From positions 1 to 43,157 of the forward strand of contig JANQRP010000017.1 in NCBI GenBank assembly GCA_028284495.1: DNA of 43,157 nucleotides, in the 5' to 3' direction. The notes under the pieces were generated by a model, which was given only the letters and a program-made list of their open reading frames with translations, did not search any database and was not told the DNA's origin. A program made the translations under genes and the position numbers. Source of the DNA: Longimicrobiales bacterium (GTDB lineage Bacteria > Gemmatimonadota > Gemmatimonadetes > Longimicrobiales > Gaopeijiaceae). Shown in pieces: positions 28,922 through 37,608 of the stretch (positions are counted from its first letter, which is position 1; every line of letters begins with the position of its first letter).

Positions 28922-28960
28922 GAAAGAGCCCCGCCTCCGATGCGGAAGCGGGGCTCTTCG
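28922..28960. terminator. Bidirectional intrinsic terminator between pyrC and rpsT
   Basis: AAGAGCCCCGC (28924-28934) and GCGGGGCTCTT (28948-28958) form a perfect 11-bp stem; inside, TCCG/CGGA add four pairs closed by an ATG loop after one mismatch. The A-run on the left and T-run on the right let it act on both converging genes. Confidence 0.88.
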
Positions 28961-29019
28961 TACGCCCGTCGGGGCATCCGCGGCCGAGTCGGCGGCGGAT
29001 CACTCGGAGGTGGACGACC

Positions 29020-29274
29020 TCAGCCGAGCGACTCCACGTGCTTCGAGAGACGGCTCTTGATGCGGTCCGCCTTCTTCGGATGCATGAGTCGCTTCCCGGC
29101 GGCGCGGTCGATCAGGACGGTGGCCTGGCGCAGGAACTCCCGCCCCTCCTCGGTGGAGGACGCGGTGCGAACGCGCTTGATGGCGGTCCGGAGGCGCGAC
29201 CGCTTCCTGCGGTTGGCTTCCGCCCACTTGCGGCTGAGCTCCATGCGCTTCGTCGCGCTCTTGATGTTCGGCAT
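29020..29274 (-). CDS. rpsT: 30S ribosomal protein S20
   Basis: 84 aa, very basic. The family start MPNIKSATKRMELSRKWAE and later AAGKRLMHPKKADRIKSRL are plainly those of S20, an early 16S rRNA-binding protein of the small subunit. Its length is normal. It is monocistronic here, with its own promoter upstream (29324-29352) and a shared terminator downstream. No strong ribosome site is visible before the ATG, as is usual for several genes in this window. Confidence 0.97.
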   Translation of the reverse strand: MPNIKSATKRMELSRKWAEANRRKRSRLRTAIKRVRTASSTEEGREFLRQATVLIDRAAGKRLMHPKKADRIKSRLSKHVESLG

Positions 29275-29323
29275 CGGCTGTCGAGTCCGGATCGTACGGG
29301 GGGTCCAGTCGGTTCAGCCCGAA

Positions 29324-29352
29324 AAGATAGATCCGAACGCCGGGCCGATCAA
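29324..29352 (-). promoter_or_regulatory. Promoter of rpsT
   Basis: Minus strand TTGATC (29352-29347), exactly 17 bases, TATCTT (29329-29324), followed by TT; the -10 reads TATCTTTT and belongs to the TA(C/T)CTTT group. Start of transcription would fall about 43 bases before the rpsT ATG. This is the best-formed promoter in the window. Confidence 0.6.
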
Positions 29353-29380
29353 CCGCCGTGCCGCCCGGTACCGGAAGGTT

Positions 29381-29387
29381 TACCTTT
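29381..29387 (+). promoter_or_regulatory. Candidate -10 element TACCTTT of the site-2 protease operon
   Basis: TACCTTT lies 34 bases before ATG 29422, inside the short palindrome AAGGTTTACCTT (29375-29386). No good -35 is seen. Same string as before glnS and trkA. Confidence 0.4.
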
Positions 29388-29421
29388 CGCGTCCCCCGCC
29401 CATCGGACTGACGCCCGGTAC

Positions 29422-30078
29422 ATGAATCTGCTCGATCTCGCCCTCGTCGTACCGGTGCTCCTGCTCTCCATCGTCGTGCACGAGGTGGCGCACGCGTGGC
29501 AGGCGAGGCGCGAAGGCGACACGACCGCGGCGGATCTGGGCCGGATCACCCTCAACCCGCTGGCGCATCTCGACATCTGGGGGAGCGTGCTCGTGCCGGC
29601 GATGCTGTGGGCGTCGTCGGCCGGAGTGATGCTGGGATGGGCCAAGCCGGTCCCGGTCGATCCGAGGCGCTTCCGCGAACATCCGTGGAGTGACATCCGG
29701 GTCTCGATGGCGGGCATCGTCTCGAACGTCGGGCTTGCCGTCGGGTTCGTCGTCATGGCGGCCGCACTCGGGCTCGTCGCCCCGGTGGTCCCGCCCTCCG
29801 TGCTCACGGCGCTCGGGCTCATCGCCGCCTACGGGATCCTCATCAATCTCCTGCTCGCCTTCTTCAACCTGCTGCCGATCCCGCCCCTCGACGGGTCCCA
29901 CGTCGTGTCGCACCTCCTCCCGGACCGGCTCGCGGCCCCGTACCGGAAGTTCGGTCAGTTCGGGCTCCTCGCGATCATGCTCGTGCTGATCGTGCGTCCC
30001 CAGTGGTTCTCCGTGATTCTGGCACCCGTCAACTGGGCCTTCGACTTCTCGATGGGACTCGTGGGGAGCATCGCGTGA
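29422..30078 (+). CDS. Site-2 protease family membrane metalloprotease (M50B-like)
   Basis: 218 aa from ATG 29422; the longer frame upstream reads through rpsT on the opposite strand. The zinc motif HEVAH (residues 20-24) lies in the first helix, and the third ligand Asp157 is in LLPIPPLDGSH, the paired signature of intramembrane metalloproteases. About five or six helices are seen and no PDZ domain, as in small Rip-type or YwhC-like proteins. Such enzymes cut membrane-anchored regulators inside the bilayer; the target is unknown. First gene of an overlapping run with scpA and scpB, a neighbourhood common in many bacteria. Confidence 0.93.
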   Translation: MNLLDLALVVPVLLLSIVVHEVAHAWQARREGDTTAADLGRITLNPLAHLDIWGSVLVPAMLWASSAGVMLGWAKPVPVDPRRFREHPWSDIRVSMAGIVSNVGLAVGFVVMAAALGLVAPVVPPSVLTALGLIAAYGILINLLLAFFNLLPIPPLDGSHVVSHLLPDRLAAPYRKFGQFGLLAIMLVLIVRPQWFSVILAPVNWAFDFSMGLVGSIA

Positions 30079-30926
30079 GGCCCGCGACCACGTCCGGACG
30101 AGCGGGCGGGCCCGCCTCGGTGCAGGGCCGCGCGCCGGGCGCGAGTCCGTTCCTGACCGGTGAAGCCGATTTCCTGCTGGTCGACCTGGATCGATTCCAG
30201 GGTCCGCTGGACCTGCTGCTGCACCTCATTCGCACGCAGGACATCGACGTCTTCGACATCCCCATCTCGAAGATCACGCGGCAGTTCCTTGACGCCATCG
30301 AGTCGATCGATCCGCAGGGCCTGGATCATGCCGGTGAGTTTCTCGAGATGGCCGCGACGCTGGTCCGTATCAAGGCCCAGATGCTGCTTCCGCGGCACGG
30401 CGATGACGAGGACGAGGACCCGCGGGCCGAACTGGTCCGGCGTCTTCTGGAGTACGAACAGATCCGCGAGATCTCGCAGCGACTCGCGACGGCGGAACTG
30501 GAGCGCTCCCGGCGATCCTCGAAGGGGTTCGTCCCGACCCGTCCGCGCCCGAGCCTGGAGGACCAGCCGCTCGAGACGACGTGGGAGGAGGTATTCGAGG
30601 TGGCGCTCGGTGTGGAGATGCCGGACCCGCGCGATCCGAGCCACCGGGTGACGGTCCGGCCCGTCGCGATGTCCGACAAGGTGGCCCTCATCCTGCGCCG
30701 ACTGAAGGAGGTGGCGGAGATCGAGTTCTCCCACCTGCTGGACGGTGTGGGCGGCATCGAGGCGAAGATGCACGGCGTGATGACGCTGCTGGCCTCCCTC
30801 GAGCTGTCGCGTCGTCGCCAGGTGCTCATTCGACAGGTCGCGCCGTTCAGCGAGCTGTGGCTCTACCTGCGCGAGGGTGAGGACGACGAGGAAATGGAGA
30901 CCCCCGACGAACCGGAGACGACGTGA
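30075..30926 (+). CDS. scpA: Segregation and condensation protein A (kleisin)
   Basis: 283 aa from GTG 30075, overlapping the previous stop as GTGA. The core begins at about residue 33 (FQGPLDLLLHLIRTQDIDVFDIPISKIT), the SMC-binding N-terminal kleisin helices, and ends with the winged-helix part (FSHLLDGVG and ASLELSRRRQVLIRQ). ScpA links the Smc ATPase heads and binds a ScpB dimer, compacting and segregating the chromosome. The first 30 residues are low complexity. Overlaps scpB by four bases. Confidence 0.95.
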   Translation: MRPATTSGRAGGPASVQGRAPGASPFLTGEADFLLVDLDRFQGPLDLLLHLIRTQDIDVFDIPISKITRQFLDAIESIDPQGLDHAGEFLEMAATLVRIKAQMLLPRHGDDEDEDPRAELVRRLLEYEQIREISQRLATAELERSRRSSKGFVPTRPRPSLEDQPLETTWEEVFEVALGVEMPDPRDPSHRVTVRPVAMSDKVALILRRLKEVAEIEFSHLLDGVGGIEAKMHGVMTLLASLELSRRRQVLIRQVAPFSELWLYLREGEDDEEMETPDEPETT

Positions 30927-31576
30927 ACGCCAGTCAGATCGTGGAGGCGATCCTCTTCGCCTCCGAGGCTCCCCTCAAGACCGACGAGATCGTTCGCGCG
31001 GACGAGAGTCTGGACGAGGACATCGTCGAGCGGGCGATCGCCGAGCTGCGCGCGTTCTACGACCAGACCGAGCGCTCGTTCGAGCTGCTGGAGGTGGCGG
31101 AGGGCTACCAGATCCTCACCCGACCGGCGTTCGCGAGCTACCTCGAGCGGTTCGACACGGTGCCGAGGCCGTCGCGGCTCTCGGGCCCCGCCCTCGAGGC
31201 GCTCGCCATCATCGCGTACCGGCAGCCGATCGGGAGGATCGAGGTCGAGTATATCCGCGGCGTCAGCAGCGCGGGCGTCATCCGAAGCCTGCAGGACCGG
31301 GGACTCGTGGAGGTCGTGGGTCGAGCCGAGGGTCTGGGACGCCCGCTCCTCTACGGAACGACCCAGCGCTTCCTCGAACACTTCGGATTCGCCTCGCTGG
31401 AGGAGCTCCCGCGGCCGGAGGAGCTGCCCGTCGTACTCCGGGAGCGGGTTCCACTCGGTCTCGACGACGACGAGGACGAGGAGGAGGCTCCAGGCCAGCT
31501 CGAGCTGCAGGGCGGCGACGATGGCGGCGGCACGGAGGAGGAAGAGCCGGCGGCCGCCACCTCCGCAGACGGCTGA
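30923..31576 (+). CDS. scpB: Segregation and condensation protein B
   Basis: 217 aa from GTG 30923, again GTGA-coupled to the preceding gene. Two winged-helix domains are visible, with the family block ALEALAIIAYRQPIGRIEVEYIRGV and LLYGTTQRFLEHFG. It dimerises and binds ScpA in the Smc complex. The last 50 residues are a strongly acidic, disordered-looking tail (runs of D and E), longer than usual. The next gene begins two bases after its stop. Confidence 0.95.
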   Translation: MNASQIVEAILFASEAPLKTDEIVRADESLDEDIVERAIAELRAFYDQTERSFELLEVAEGYQILTRPAFASYLERFDTVPRPSRLSGPALEALAIIAYRQPIGRIEVEYIRGVSSAGVIRSLQDRGLVEVVGRAEGLGRPLLYGTTQRFLEHFGFASLEELPRPEELPVVLRERVPLGLDDDEDEEEAPGQLELQGGDDGGGTEEEEPAAATSADG

Positions 31577-31578
31577 GC

Positions 31579-32349
31579 GTGCGCGTCCAGAAGTACCTCT
31601 CCCGCGCCGGCGTCGCGTCGCGGCGGGAGGCGGAGCGGATGATGGAGGCGGGTCGGGTGCGCGTGAACGGCGAGCCCGCGACCTCGATGGGCCTTCAGGT
31701 CGACCCGGACGCGGATGTCGTGGAGCTGGACGGACGGCGTGTCGAAATTCCGCGGCCCCGGTGGATCGCGTTCAACAAGCCGGCGGGCGTGGTGACCACG
31801 AGCGACGATCCGCAGGGACGCCCGACCGTGTACGACGCGCTCGACGGGGCCGGCGACGGGCTGCGCTATGTGGGTCGCCTCGACATGCTCACCGAGGGCC
31901 TCATCCTGATGACGAATCAGGGTGACGTGCTTCACCGGCTGACCCATCCGAGCTGGCAGGTGGAGCGCGAGTACGTTGTGGAGCTCGAGGAGGCCCCGGA
32001 CGATCTTCCCGTAGTTCTCACGGCGGGCCTGTCGCTGGAGGACGGACCCGCGAAGGCCCTGCGCGCGGCGTGGGACGGGCACCGACCGACACGGGTGCGG
32101 ATGGTCCTCGCCGAAGGGCGGAATCGGGAGGTGCGCCGGATGGTTGCCGCTGCCGGCGGGCGCGTGGCGAAGCTGCGACGCGAGCGGTACGGTCCGATCC
32201 GGATCGGCGACCTCGAGGCCGGCGCGTGGCGCCCGCTCACCGAGGCCGAGGTGGCGGCGATCCGGCGGGAGGTCGGACTCGCCGAGGGTGGCGGGCCCGG
32301 TGAAGGATCGGCCCACGGGTCGTCCGACCACACACGCGAACGGGGCTGA
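31579..32349 (+). CDS. RsuA/RluB-family rRNA pseudouridine synthase
   Basis: 256 aa from GTG 31579, two bases after the scpB stop. An S4 RNA-binding domain (VQKYLSRAGVASRREAERMM, residues 3-60) precedes the catalytic domain with GRLDMLTEGLILMTN, where Asp102 is the catalytic aspartate. The family isomerises uridine to pseudouridine in 16S (RsuA) or 23S (RluB/E/F) rRNA; by domain layout and the link to scpAB it is most like RluB, which modifies 23S position 2605 in E. coli. The C-terminal 20 residues are Gly-rich and nonconserved-looking. Confidence 0.92.
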   Translation: MRVQKYLSRAGVASRREAERMMEAGRVRVNGEPATSMGLQVDPDADVVELDGRRVEIPRPRWIAFNKPAGVVTTSDDPQGRPTVYDALDGAGDGLRYVGRLDMLTEGLILMTNQGDVLHRLTHPSWQVEREYVVELEEAPDDLPVVLTAGLSLEDGPAKALRAAWDGHRPTRVRMVLAEGRNREVRRMVAAAGGRVAKLRRERYGPIRIGDLEAGAWRPLTEAEVAAIRREVGLAEGGGPGEGSAHGSSDHTRERG

Positions 32350-32360
32350 GGGAGGCACAG

Positions 32361-34010
32361 GTGGAACTGCGGGATCGAAGCGTACTGGTGCTGGGCGGGG
32401 CGGGCCTCGTGGGCCTCGCCGTGGCGCGACGCGTCCTCGAGGCCGAGCCGTCCCGCGTGGTCGTGGCCTCGCTTCGGGCCTCGGAGGTCGAGGAAGCCCT
32501 CGATCGCCTTCGGCCCGCGGCGGCCCCGGGGACCCATCTCGAGGGCACATGGGGCGACCTGTTCGTGCCGGACGCGTATCGCGAGCGCGGGCGGGCCGAG
32601 GTCCTGGCCGACGCCGACGCTCGCGCCCAGCTGGTGGACGACCTCTACGGTCAGCTCACCCCCGAGGTGCTCGAGCGTTCGGCGCTCGGACGCCTCATCC
32701 TCGACGTGGCGCCGGACGTGGTCGTCGACTGCATCAACACCGCCGGCGCACTCGCGTATCGCAACGCGTTCGAGCAGGCCGCGTCGCTTCGGGACGCCGT
32801 CCGCGGCGGTCGGGCACGGATCGAGGACGTCGAGGGCCTGCTGGCGACGCTCTACCTCCCGCAGCTCATCCGTCACGCCCAGATCGGCCTCGACGCGATG
32901 AAGCGGGCCGGGACCTCGATCTACGTGAAGATCGGCACGGCCGGCACGGGGGGAATGGGCCTCAACATCCCGTTCACCCACTCGGAGGAGCGACCCAGCC
33001 GGGTTCTGATGGCGAAGGCGTCACTCGCCGGCGCGCACACGCTCATGCTCTTCCTCATGGCGCGCACCCCGGGCGCGCCGGCCGTGAAGGAGATCAAACC
33101 GACCGCGGCCATCTCGTGGAAATCGATCGGGGTCGGTCCGGTCCACCGCGGCGGACGGCCCCTGGAACGGTGCGACGCCACGGGCCCGGTCCCGCTCGCG
33201 GACGTGTTCCGCGCCGGGGACGCGTGGAAGGGTCTGGACGCCCCGATCGACGGCGTCTACCTGGATGCGGGCGAGAACGGCCTCTTCTCGCTGGGTGAGT
33301 TCGAGACGCTGACCGCGCTCGGGCTGATGGAGTTCGTGACGCCCGAGGAGATCGCCGACAACGTCCTTCGGGAGATCCTGGCGCACCCGACCGGCAAGGA
33401 CGTGGTGGCCGCCCTGGACGCGGCCACCATGGGTCCGACGTACCGGGCGGGTGTTCTGCGGGCACAGGTGCTGGACCGCATGGAGGCGCTCGAGCGTGAG
33501 CACGGTACGCGGGCGGTCGCGTACGAGATGCTCGGTCCGCCGCGCCTGGCGAAGCTGCTGTTCGAGGCCACGCTGCTCGCGACCCTGTACGCCGACATCG
33601 ACGCGGTCGCGGCGCTCGACCCGGACGCGACTGCGGAGCGCGCGGTCGCGCTCGTTCGCGAAGACGACGACCTTCGTCAGCGAGCGCTGTCGATCGGGCT
33701 GCCCATCTTCCTTCCGGACGGCGAGCACGTGCTGAGGGGGCGCCGTGTCATCGCCCCTCCCGACCCCTCGCTGGCGCCCGGCGACCCCAGCGTGGTGGAC
33801 GCCGGATGGGTGGACCTTCGTGCGGCGAACTGGGCCCGCTGGCGCGATCGGGTGGTCGACCTTCAGGCTGAGATCGCCACGCGAGCCCCACTCGACGAGG
33901 GGTCCGACGGTGATCACGAGTACGGCGATGCCTCCGGACGTCTGCGCCCGGGCCGGCTGGCGGCCCGGGTGCTGCGCGTCGAGGACGCCGGGGAGCGGGT
34001 GAAGCGATGA
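32361..34010 (+). CDS. Rossmann-fold SDR-like protein of unknown function
   Basis: 549 aa from GTG 32361 with GGAGG six bases upstream. The first 30 residues are a dinucleotide-binding fold (VLVLGGAGLVGLAVARRVL), and residues about 120-225 continue like an extended short-chain dehydrogenase (VDCINTAGALAY, YVKIGTAGTGGMGLN). The usual YxxxK has Val215 in place of the tyrosine and keeps Lys219, so a classical SDR reaction is doubtful. The C-terminal 300 residues match nothing I recognise; they may add a second domain. No signal peptide or membrane helix. The upp start overlaps its stop (ATGA), so it may act on a nucleotide- or sugar-linked substrate, but this is inference only. Confidence 0.8.
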   Translation: MELRDRSVLVLGGAGLVGLAVARRVLEAEPSRVVVASLRASEVEEALDRLRPAAAPGTHLEGTWGDLFVPDAYRERGRAEVLADADARAQLVDDLYGQLTPEVLERSALGRLILDVAPDVVVDCINTAGALAYRNAFEQAASLRDAVRGGRARIEDVEGLLATLYLPQLIRHAQIGLDAMKRAGTSIYVKIGTAGTGGMGLNIPFTHSEERPSRVLMAKASLAGAHTLMLFLMARTPGAPAVKEIKPTAAISWKSIGVGPVHRGGRPLERCDATGPVPLADVFRAGDAWKGLDAPIDGVYLDAGENGLFSLGEFETLTALGLMEFVTPEEIADNVLREILAHPTGKDVVAALDAATMGPTYRAGVLRAQVLDRMEALEREHGTRAVAYEMLGPPRLAKLLFEATLLATLYADIDAVAALDPDATAERAVALVREDDDLRQRALSIGLPIFLPDGEHVLRGRRVIAPPDPSLAPGDPSVVDAGWVDLRAANWARWRDRVVDLQAEIATRAPLDEGSDGDHEYGDASGRLRPGRLAARVLRVEDAGERVKR

Positions 34011-34669
34011 GCGATCGGACACACGTCGCGGTACTCGACCATGCGGTGGCGAGGCACGCGCTCGCCGAGTTGAGGGCGGAGGACACCGGACCGGCGAGGT
34101 TCGCGCTGCGGGCGCGGCAGGTGGCGCTCCTGGTGGCCGCCGAGGCGATGCGGGACCTGCCGACCCGGCCGGTGGACGTGCGGACGCCCCTCGAGACGAT
34201 GCGGGGGGAGACGCTCGCCGCGCCGGCACCCGTCATCGTGCCGATCCTTCGTGCCGGCCTCGGGATGGTCGACGCCGTCCGGACACTCGTCCCGGAGGCG
34301 GCGGTGGGGCATGTGGGCCTTGAACGCGATCACGACACCCTCGAGCCCCGCGAGTACTACGTGAAGATGCCCGACCGGATCTCGCAGCGTGTCTGTCTCG
34401 TGGTGGACCCGATGCTCGCGACCGGTGGATCGGCCGCAGTGACCCTCGACGTCCTGAAGCGACGCGGCGCGACGGATCTGCGGTTCCTCTGCCTCGTGGC
34501 CGCACCCGAGGGCGTGGAGCGGCTCCGCGCAGCGCACCCCGACGTGCGGGTCTGGGCCGGCGCGCTCGACCGCGAACTCAACGACGCGGGTTACATCCTG
34601 CCCGGTCTGGGCGACGCGGGCGACCGGCTGTTCGGGACGATCGTGTCGGAGGGCCTCAGCCCGGAGTGA
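34007..34669 (+). CDS. upp: Uracil phosphoribosyltransferase
   Basis: 220 aa, start overlapping the previous stop as ATGA. It makes UMP from uracil and PRPP (pyrimidine salvage). The PRPP-binding loop CLVVDPMLATGGSA, the block VPILRAGLGMVDAV, and the uracil-side ALDRELNDAGYILPGLGDAGDRLFG are all intact; the last is specific to Upp as opposed to PyrR. Length is normal. Its last 14 bases overlap the end of the convergent trkH gene. Confidence 0.96.
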   Translation: MSDRTHVAVLDHAVARHALAELRAEDTGPARFALRARQVALLVAAEAMRDLPTRPVDVRTPLETMRGETLAAPAPVIVPILRAGLGMVDAVRTLVPEAAVGHVGLERDHDTLEPREYYVKMPDRISQRVCLVVDPMLATGGSAAVTLDVLKRRGATDLRFLCLVAAPEGVERLRAAHPDVRVWAGALDRELNDAGYILPGLGDAGDRLFGTIVSEGLSPE

Positions 34670-36146
34670 CGGGCGGGCGGGGCGGTTCGCGCCGTTCGTT
34701 CCGGGCCCGACGCCACGTCTCCGGCATCAGCAGCAGCAGGACCGTGTAGATCTCGAGACGCCCCACCAGCATCAGGAACGTCAGAAGCGTCAGCGCGGGT
34801 GAGCCGAGGCCTCCGTAGTTCTCGACCGGTCCGACGGCGCCCCAGCCCGGTCCGACGTTCCCGACGGTGGCGAGGCTGGCGCCGATGGCCGACATGAGGT
34901 CGAGCCCGAGGAAGGCGAGCGCCGCGGTACCCGCCATGGCGAGAAGCAGGTAGAGCACGAAGAAGCCGATCACGTTCGCGAGGACGTCTTCCCGGACCAC
35001 GTGACGGCCCACTCGGGCCAGCAGCACCGCCCTGGGATGCAGGTGCTTCCGCAGTTCCATCCACGTCTGCTTCAGGATGAGCAGCACGCGGATCGACTTC
35101 ACGCCGCCCGACGTGGAGCCCGCCATGCCGCCCACGAAGAAGAGCGCGAACAGCACCACCTGGGCGGCCGGCAGCCACAACAGGTAGTCCTCGGTCACGA
35201 AGCCCGTGCTCGTGACGATCGACACCACCTGGAAGAACCCGCCGCGGACCACGGCTTCCAGGCCGGCGCCGGGCGCGGTCAGGAAGTTCACGGCGCTCAC
35301 CGCGAGGCCGGCCAGGAGCACCACGATCGTGAAGAAGCGCCATTCGACGTCGCGGTGGTACTCGAAGCGCCCGGCGGCCGCGCGGAAGTGTAGCGCGAAG
35401 TTGATCCCGGCGATGTACATGAACGCGATCGTGACCCACTGGATGTACGGGCTCGTGAACGCGGCCATGCTGGCGTTCCGGGTCGAGAAACCGCCGGTCG
35501 AGAGGGTCGTGAAGGCGTGGGTGACCGCATCGAACACGTCCATCCCGCCGACGAAGTAGAGAACGGCCTGCGCCACCGTGAGTCCGAAGTAGACCGCCCA
35601 GAGGAGCTTCGCGGTCTGGGTGACCCGGGGGCGGAGTCGCTCCGGCGTCGGCCCGGGCACCTCCGCACGGAACAGCTGCATGCCGCCCACACCGAGGAAG
35701 GGAAGGATCGCGATGGCCAGAACGATGATTCCCATCCCGCCGAGCCACTGCGTGAACGATCGCCAGAACAGCACCCCGTGCGGAAGCGCCTCGATCTTGG
35801 TCACGACGGTGGCCCCGGTGGTCGTGAAGCCCGACATCGACTCGAAGACCGCGGACACGGGCCCCGGGATCGCGCCCGTGAACAGGTAGGGCAGGGCGCC
35901 GAACACGGCGATGGCGGCCCACGCGAACGTCACGATGCCGTAGCCCTCCCGGAGCGTGAGGTCGCCGTCGAAGCGGGTCGATCGGTACGCCCCGAAACCG
36001 GCGGCGATGGTGACCACGGCCGCGATCAGGATGGCCGGACCGTCCCCGTCTCCGTACCAGAAGCCAACGGCCGCCGGGAGCAGCATGGAGAGGCCGACGA
36101 AGAGCAGAAGGAGCCCGACGACGTTGACGACGCGCTGGAGGTGCAT
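34656..36146 (-). CDS. trkH: Trk/Ktr K+ uptake channel subunit
   Basis: 496 aa integral membrane protein with the fourfold M1-P-M2 repeat. The four selectivity-filter loops can be read in order: SGFTTTGATV, STGGFSTRN, VTSTGFVTED, ATVGNVGPGW, each with its conserved glycine. It forms the K+-conducting pore in the inner membrane, gated by the TrkA ring encoded four bases upstream. Its stop lies inside the last codons of upp on the other strand, so the two transcripts must overlap. Confidence 0.94.
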   Translation of the reverse strand: MHLQRVVNVVGLLLLFVGLSMLLPAAVGFWYGDGDGPAILIAAVVTIAAGFGAYRSTRFDGDLTLREGYGIVTFAWAAIAVFGALPYLFTGAIPGPVSAVFESMSGFTTTGATVVTKIEALPHGVLFWRSFTQWLGGMGIIVLAIAILPFLGVGGMQLFRAEVPGPTPERLRPRVTQTAKLLWAVYFGLTVAQAVLYFVGGMDVFDAVTHAFTTLSTGGFSTRNASMAAFTSPYIQWVTIAFMYIAGINFALHFRAAAGRFEYHRDVEWRFFTIVVLLAGLAVSAVNFLTAPGAGLEAVVRGGFFQVVSIVTSTGFVTEDYLLWLPAAQVVLFALFFVGGMAGSTSGGVKSIRVLLILKQTWMELRKHLHPRAVLLARVGRHVVREDVLANVIGFFVLYLLLAMAGTAALAFLGLDLMSAIGASLATVGNVGPGWGAVGPVENYGGLGSPALTLLTFLMLVGRLEIYTVLLLLMPETWRRARNERREPPRPPVTPG

Positions 36147-36150
36147 GCGC

Positions 36151-37497
36151 TCAGCCGTCGAAGAGCTTCTCGATGTCGGCGATGGCCGAGGGGAGGGCGA
36201 ACACGATGACCTCGTCCCCCGGCTGGATCACGTCCGTACCGCGCGGGATCACGATCTCCTCGCCGCGGAGGATCGTGCCGATCACGGCGCCCTCGGGCAG
36301 CTCGAGATCCACCAGCGCCGACCCCGCGATCGGGCACGATTCCGACACGCGGAACTCGATCGCCTCCGCCTCGATGCCCTTGAGCGCCGCGACGGTCATC
36401 ACGCGCCCGCGCCGGACGTACCGGAGGATCGCGTTGACCGTGGACATCCGGGGCGACACCGAGGCGTCGATCCCTACCTTCGGCACGAGCGGCAGATACT
36501 CGAACTTGTGGACGAGGCTCACGACCTTGCGGGCACCCACGGTCTTCGCGAGGAGCGATGAGAGCAGGTTGGTCTCGTCGTGGCCGGTGGCCGCCACGAA
36601 CCCGTCGATGCCGGCCACCCCCTCCATCTCCAGGAGTTCTAGGTCCGTGGCGTCGGCGTGCAGCACGAGCGCCTTCGGGAGCGCCTCCGCGAGCTCCACG
36701 CAGCGGCGTCGGTCGTGGTCGAGGATGGTGCATTCGACCCCGTGCTGGCCCAGAAGCTGCGCCAGGTACTCTCCCTCGGTGCTCCCGCCCGCGATCATCA
36801 CGCGGCGGAGCGTGAAACCGCGGTACCCGGCCAGGCGGGGGATCGCCTGAACCTCGTCGGACGGCGCGATCAGGTAGATCTGGTCGCCGGCCTCGATGCG
36901 GTCGCTTCCGCGCGGGATGATGGTGCGCTCGTCGCGGACGATGGCCACGGTCACGTAGTGCGAGTCCTGCAGCTCGGCCGCGATCCGCGCGATGGTCTTG
37001 CCGGCGACCGGCGCCCCCTCCTTCACCCGGACGCCGAGGAGCTGCACGCGCCCGTCGGCGAAGTGCGCCACATCGGTCGCGGCCGCGCTCTGCAGGAGCT
37101 GGAAGGTCTCCCAGGCGCACTCGCGCTCGGGGTTGATCATCAGGTCGATGCCCATCTGCTCGCCGCTGAGCACCGAGTCGCGCCGGTAGTACTCGGGCGT
37201 GGAGATGCGGGCGATCGTGTACTGGATGCCGAGTCGGCTGGCCGCGAGGCACGAGATCACGTTGACCTCGTCCTGACTCGTCACGGCGAGCATGACCTTG
37301 GCGCCCTTGGCTCCGGCCTCCTCCAGGATCGGGATGGACGCTCCGTTGCCCACGATCGTGAGCACGTCGAGCTGCTGGGAGGCGAATTCGGCCCGATCGG
37401 GGTCGGACTCGATCAGGATGACGTCCTGACCTTCCTCGGAGAGGCGCTGAGCGAGGTGGAACCCGACCTCGCCCGCGCCGACGATGAGTACTTTCAT
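36151..37497 (-). CDS. trkA: Trk K+ uptake regulatory NAD-binding subunit
   Basis: 448 aa with two tandem RCK units. Each has a Rossmann RCK_N half (residues 1-120, MKVLIVGAGEVGFHLAQRL; and about 230-350, RRVMIAGGSTEGEYLAQLL) and an RCK_C half. The first keeps GxGxxG and an acidic Glu30, as expected for NAD(H) binding; the second has a degenerate glycine motif, as in other double-RCK TrkA. It binds the cytoplasmic face of TrkH and gates it by nucleotide. Transcribed before trkH. A TACCTTT element ends seven bases before the ATG, and no ribosome site is present, suggesting a leaderless message. Confidence 0.94.
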   Translation of the reverse strand: MKVLIVGAGEVGFHLAQRLSEEGQDVILIESDPDRAEFASQQLDVLTIVGNGASIPILEEAGAKGAKVMLAVTSQDEVNVISCLAASRLGIQYTIARISTPEYYRRDSVLSGEQMGIDLMINPERECAWETFQLLQSAAATDVAHFADGRVQLLGVRVKEGAPVAGKTIARIAAELQDSHYVTVAIVRDERTIIPRGSDRIEAGDQIYLIAPSDEVQAIPRLAGYRGFTLRRVMIAGGSTEGEYLAQLLGQHGVECTILDHDRRRCVELAEALPKALVLHADATDLELLEMEGVAGIDGFVAATGHDETNLLSSLLAKTVGARKVVSLVHKFEYLPLVPKVGIDASVSPRMSTVNAILRYVRRGRVMTVAALKGIEAEAIEFRVSESCPIAGSALVDLELPEGAVIGTILRGEEIVIPRGTDVIQPGDEVIVFALPSAIADIEKLFDG

Positions 37498-37504
37498 GGC
37501 GCCG

Positions 37505-37511
37505 AAAGGTA
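37505..37511 (-). promoter_or_regulatory. Candidate -10 element TACCTTT of trkA
   Basis: Minus strand TACCTTT (37511-37505) ends seven bases before ATG 37497, so a transcript starting at the usual distance would have almost no leader. No clear -35 is seen. Confidence 0.4.
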
Positions 37512-37608
37512 GCGTGCGGCGGGGCCGGGGTGGTACCGGAGGCGGGTTGACCGGGCACCGAGCGACGGGCCAGCTTCCGGCGTCTCTTCCCTGGAACCCC
37601 GATCAGCC

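Noticed and set aside
29375..29386. Palindrome AAGGTTTACCTT as an operator
   Set aside because: Short, and it overlaps the candidate -10 element; a single 12-base palindrome is not enough to claim a regulator site.
30877..32349. A long frame fused in front of the pseudouridine synthase
   Set aside because: The extra 234 codons are scpB read in another frame; the GTG at 31579 starts exactly at the S4 domain.
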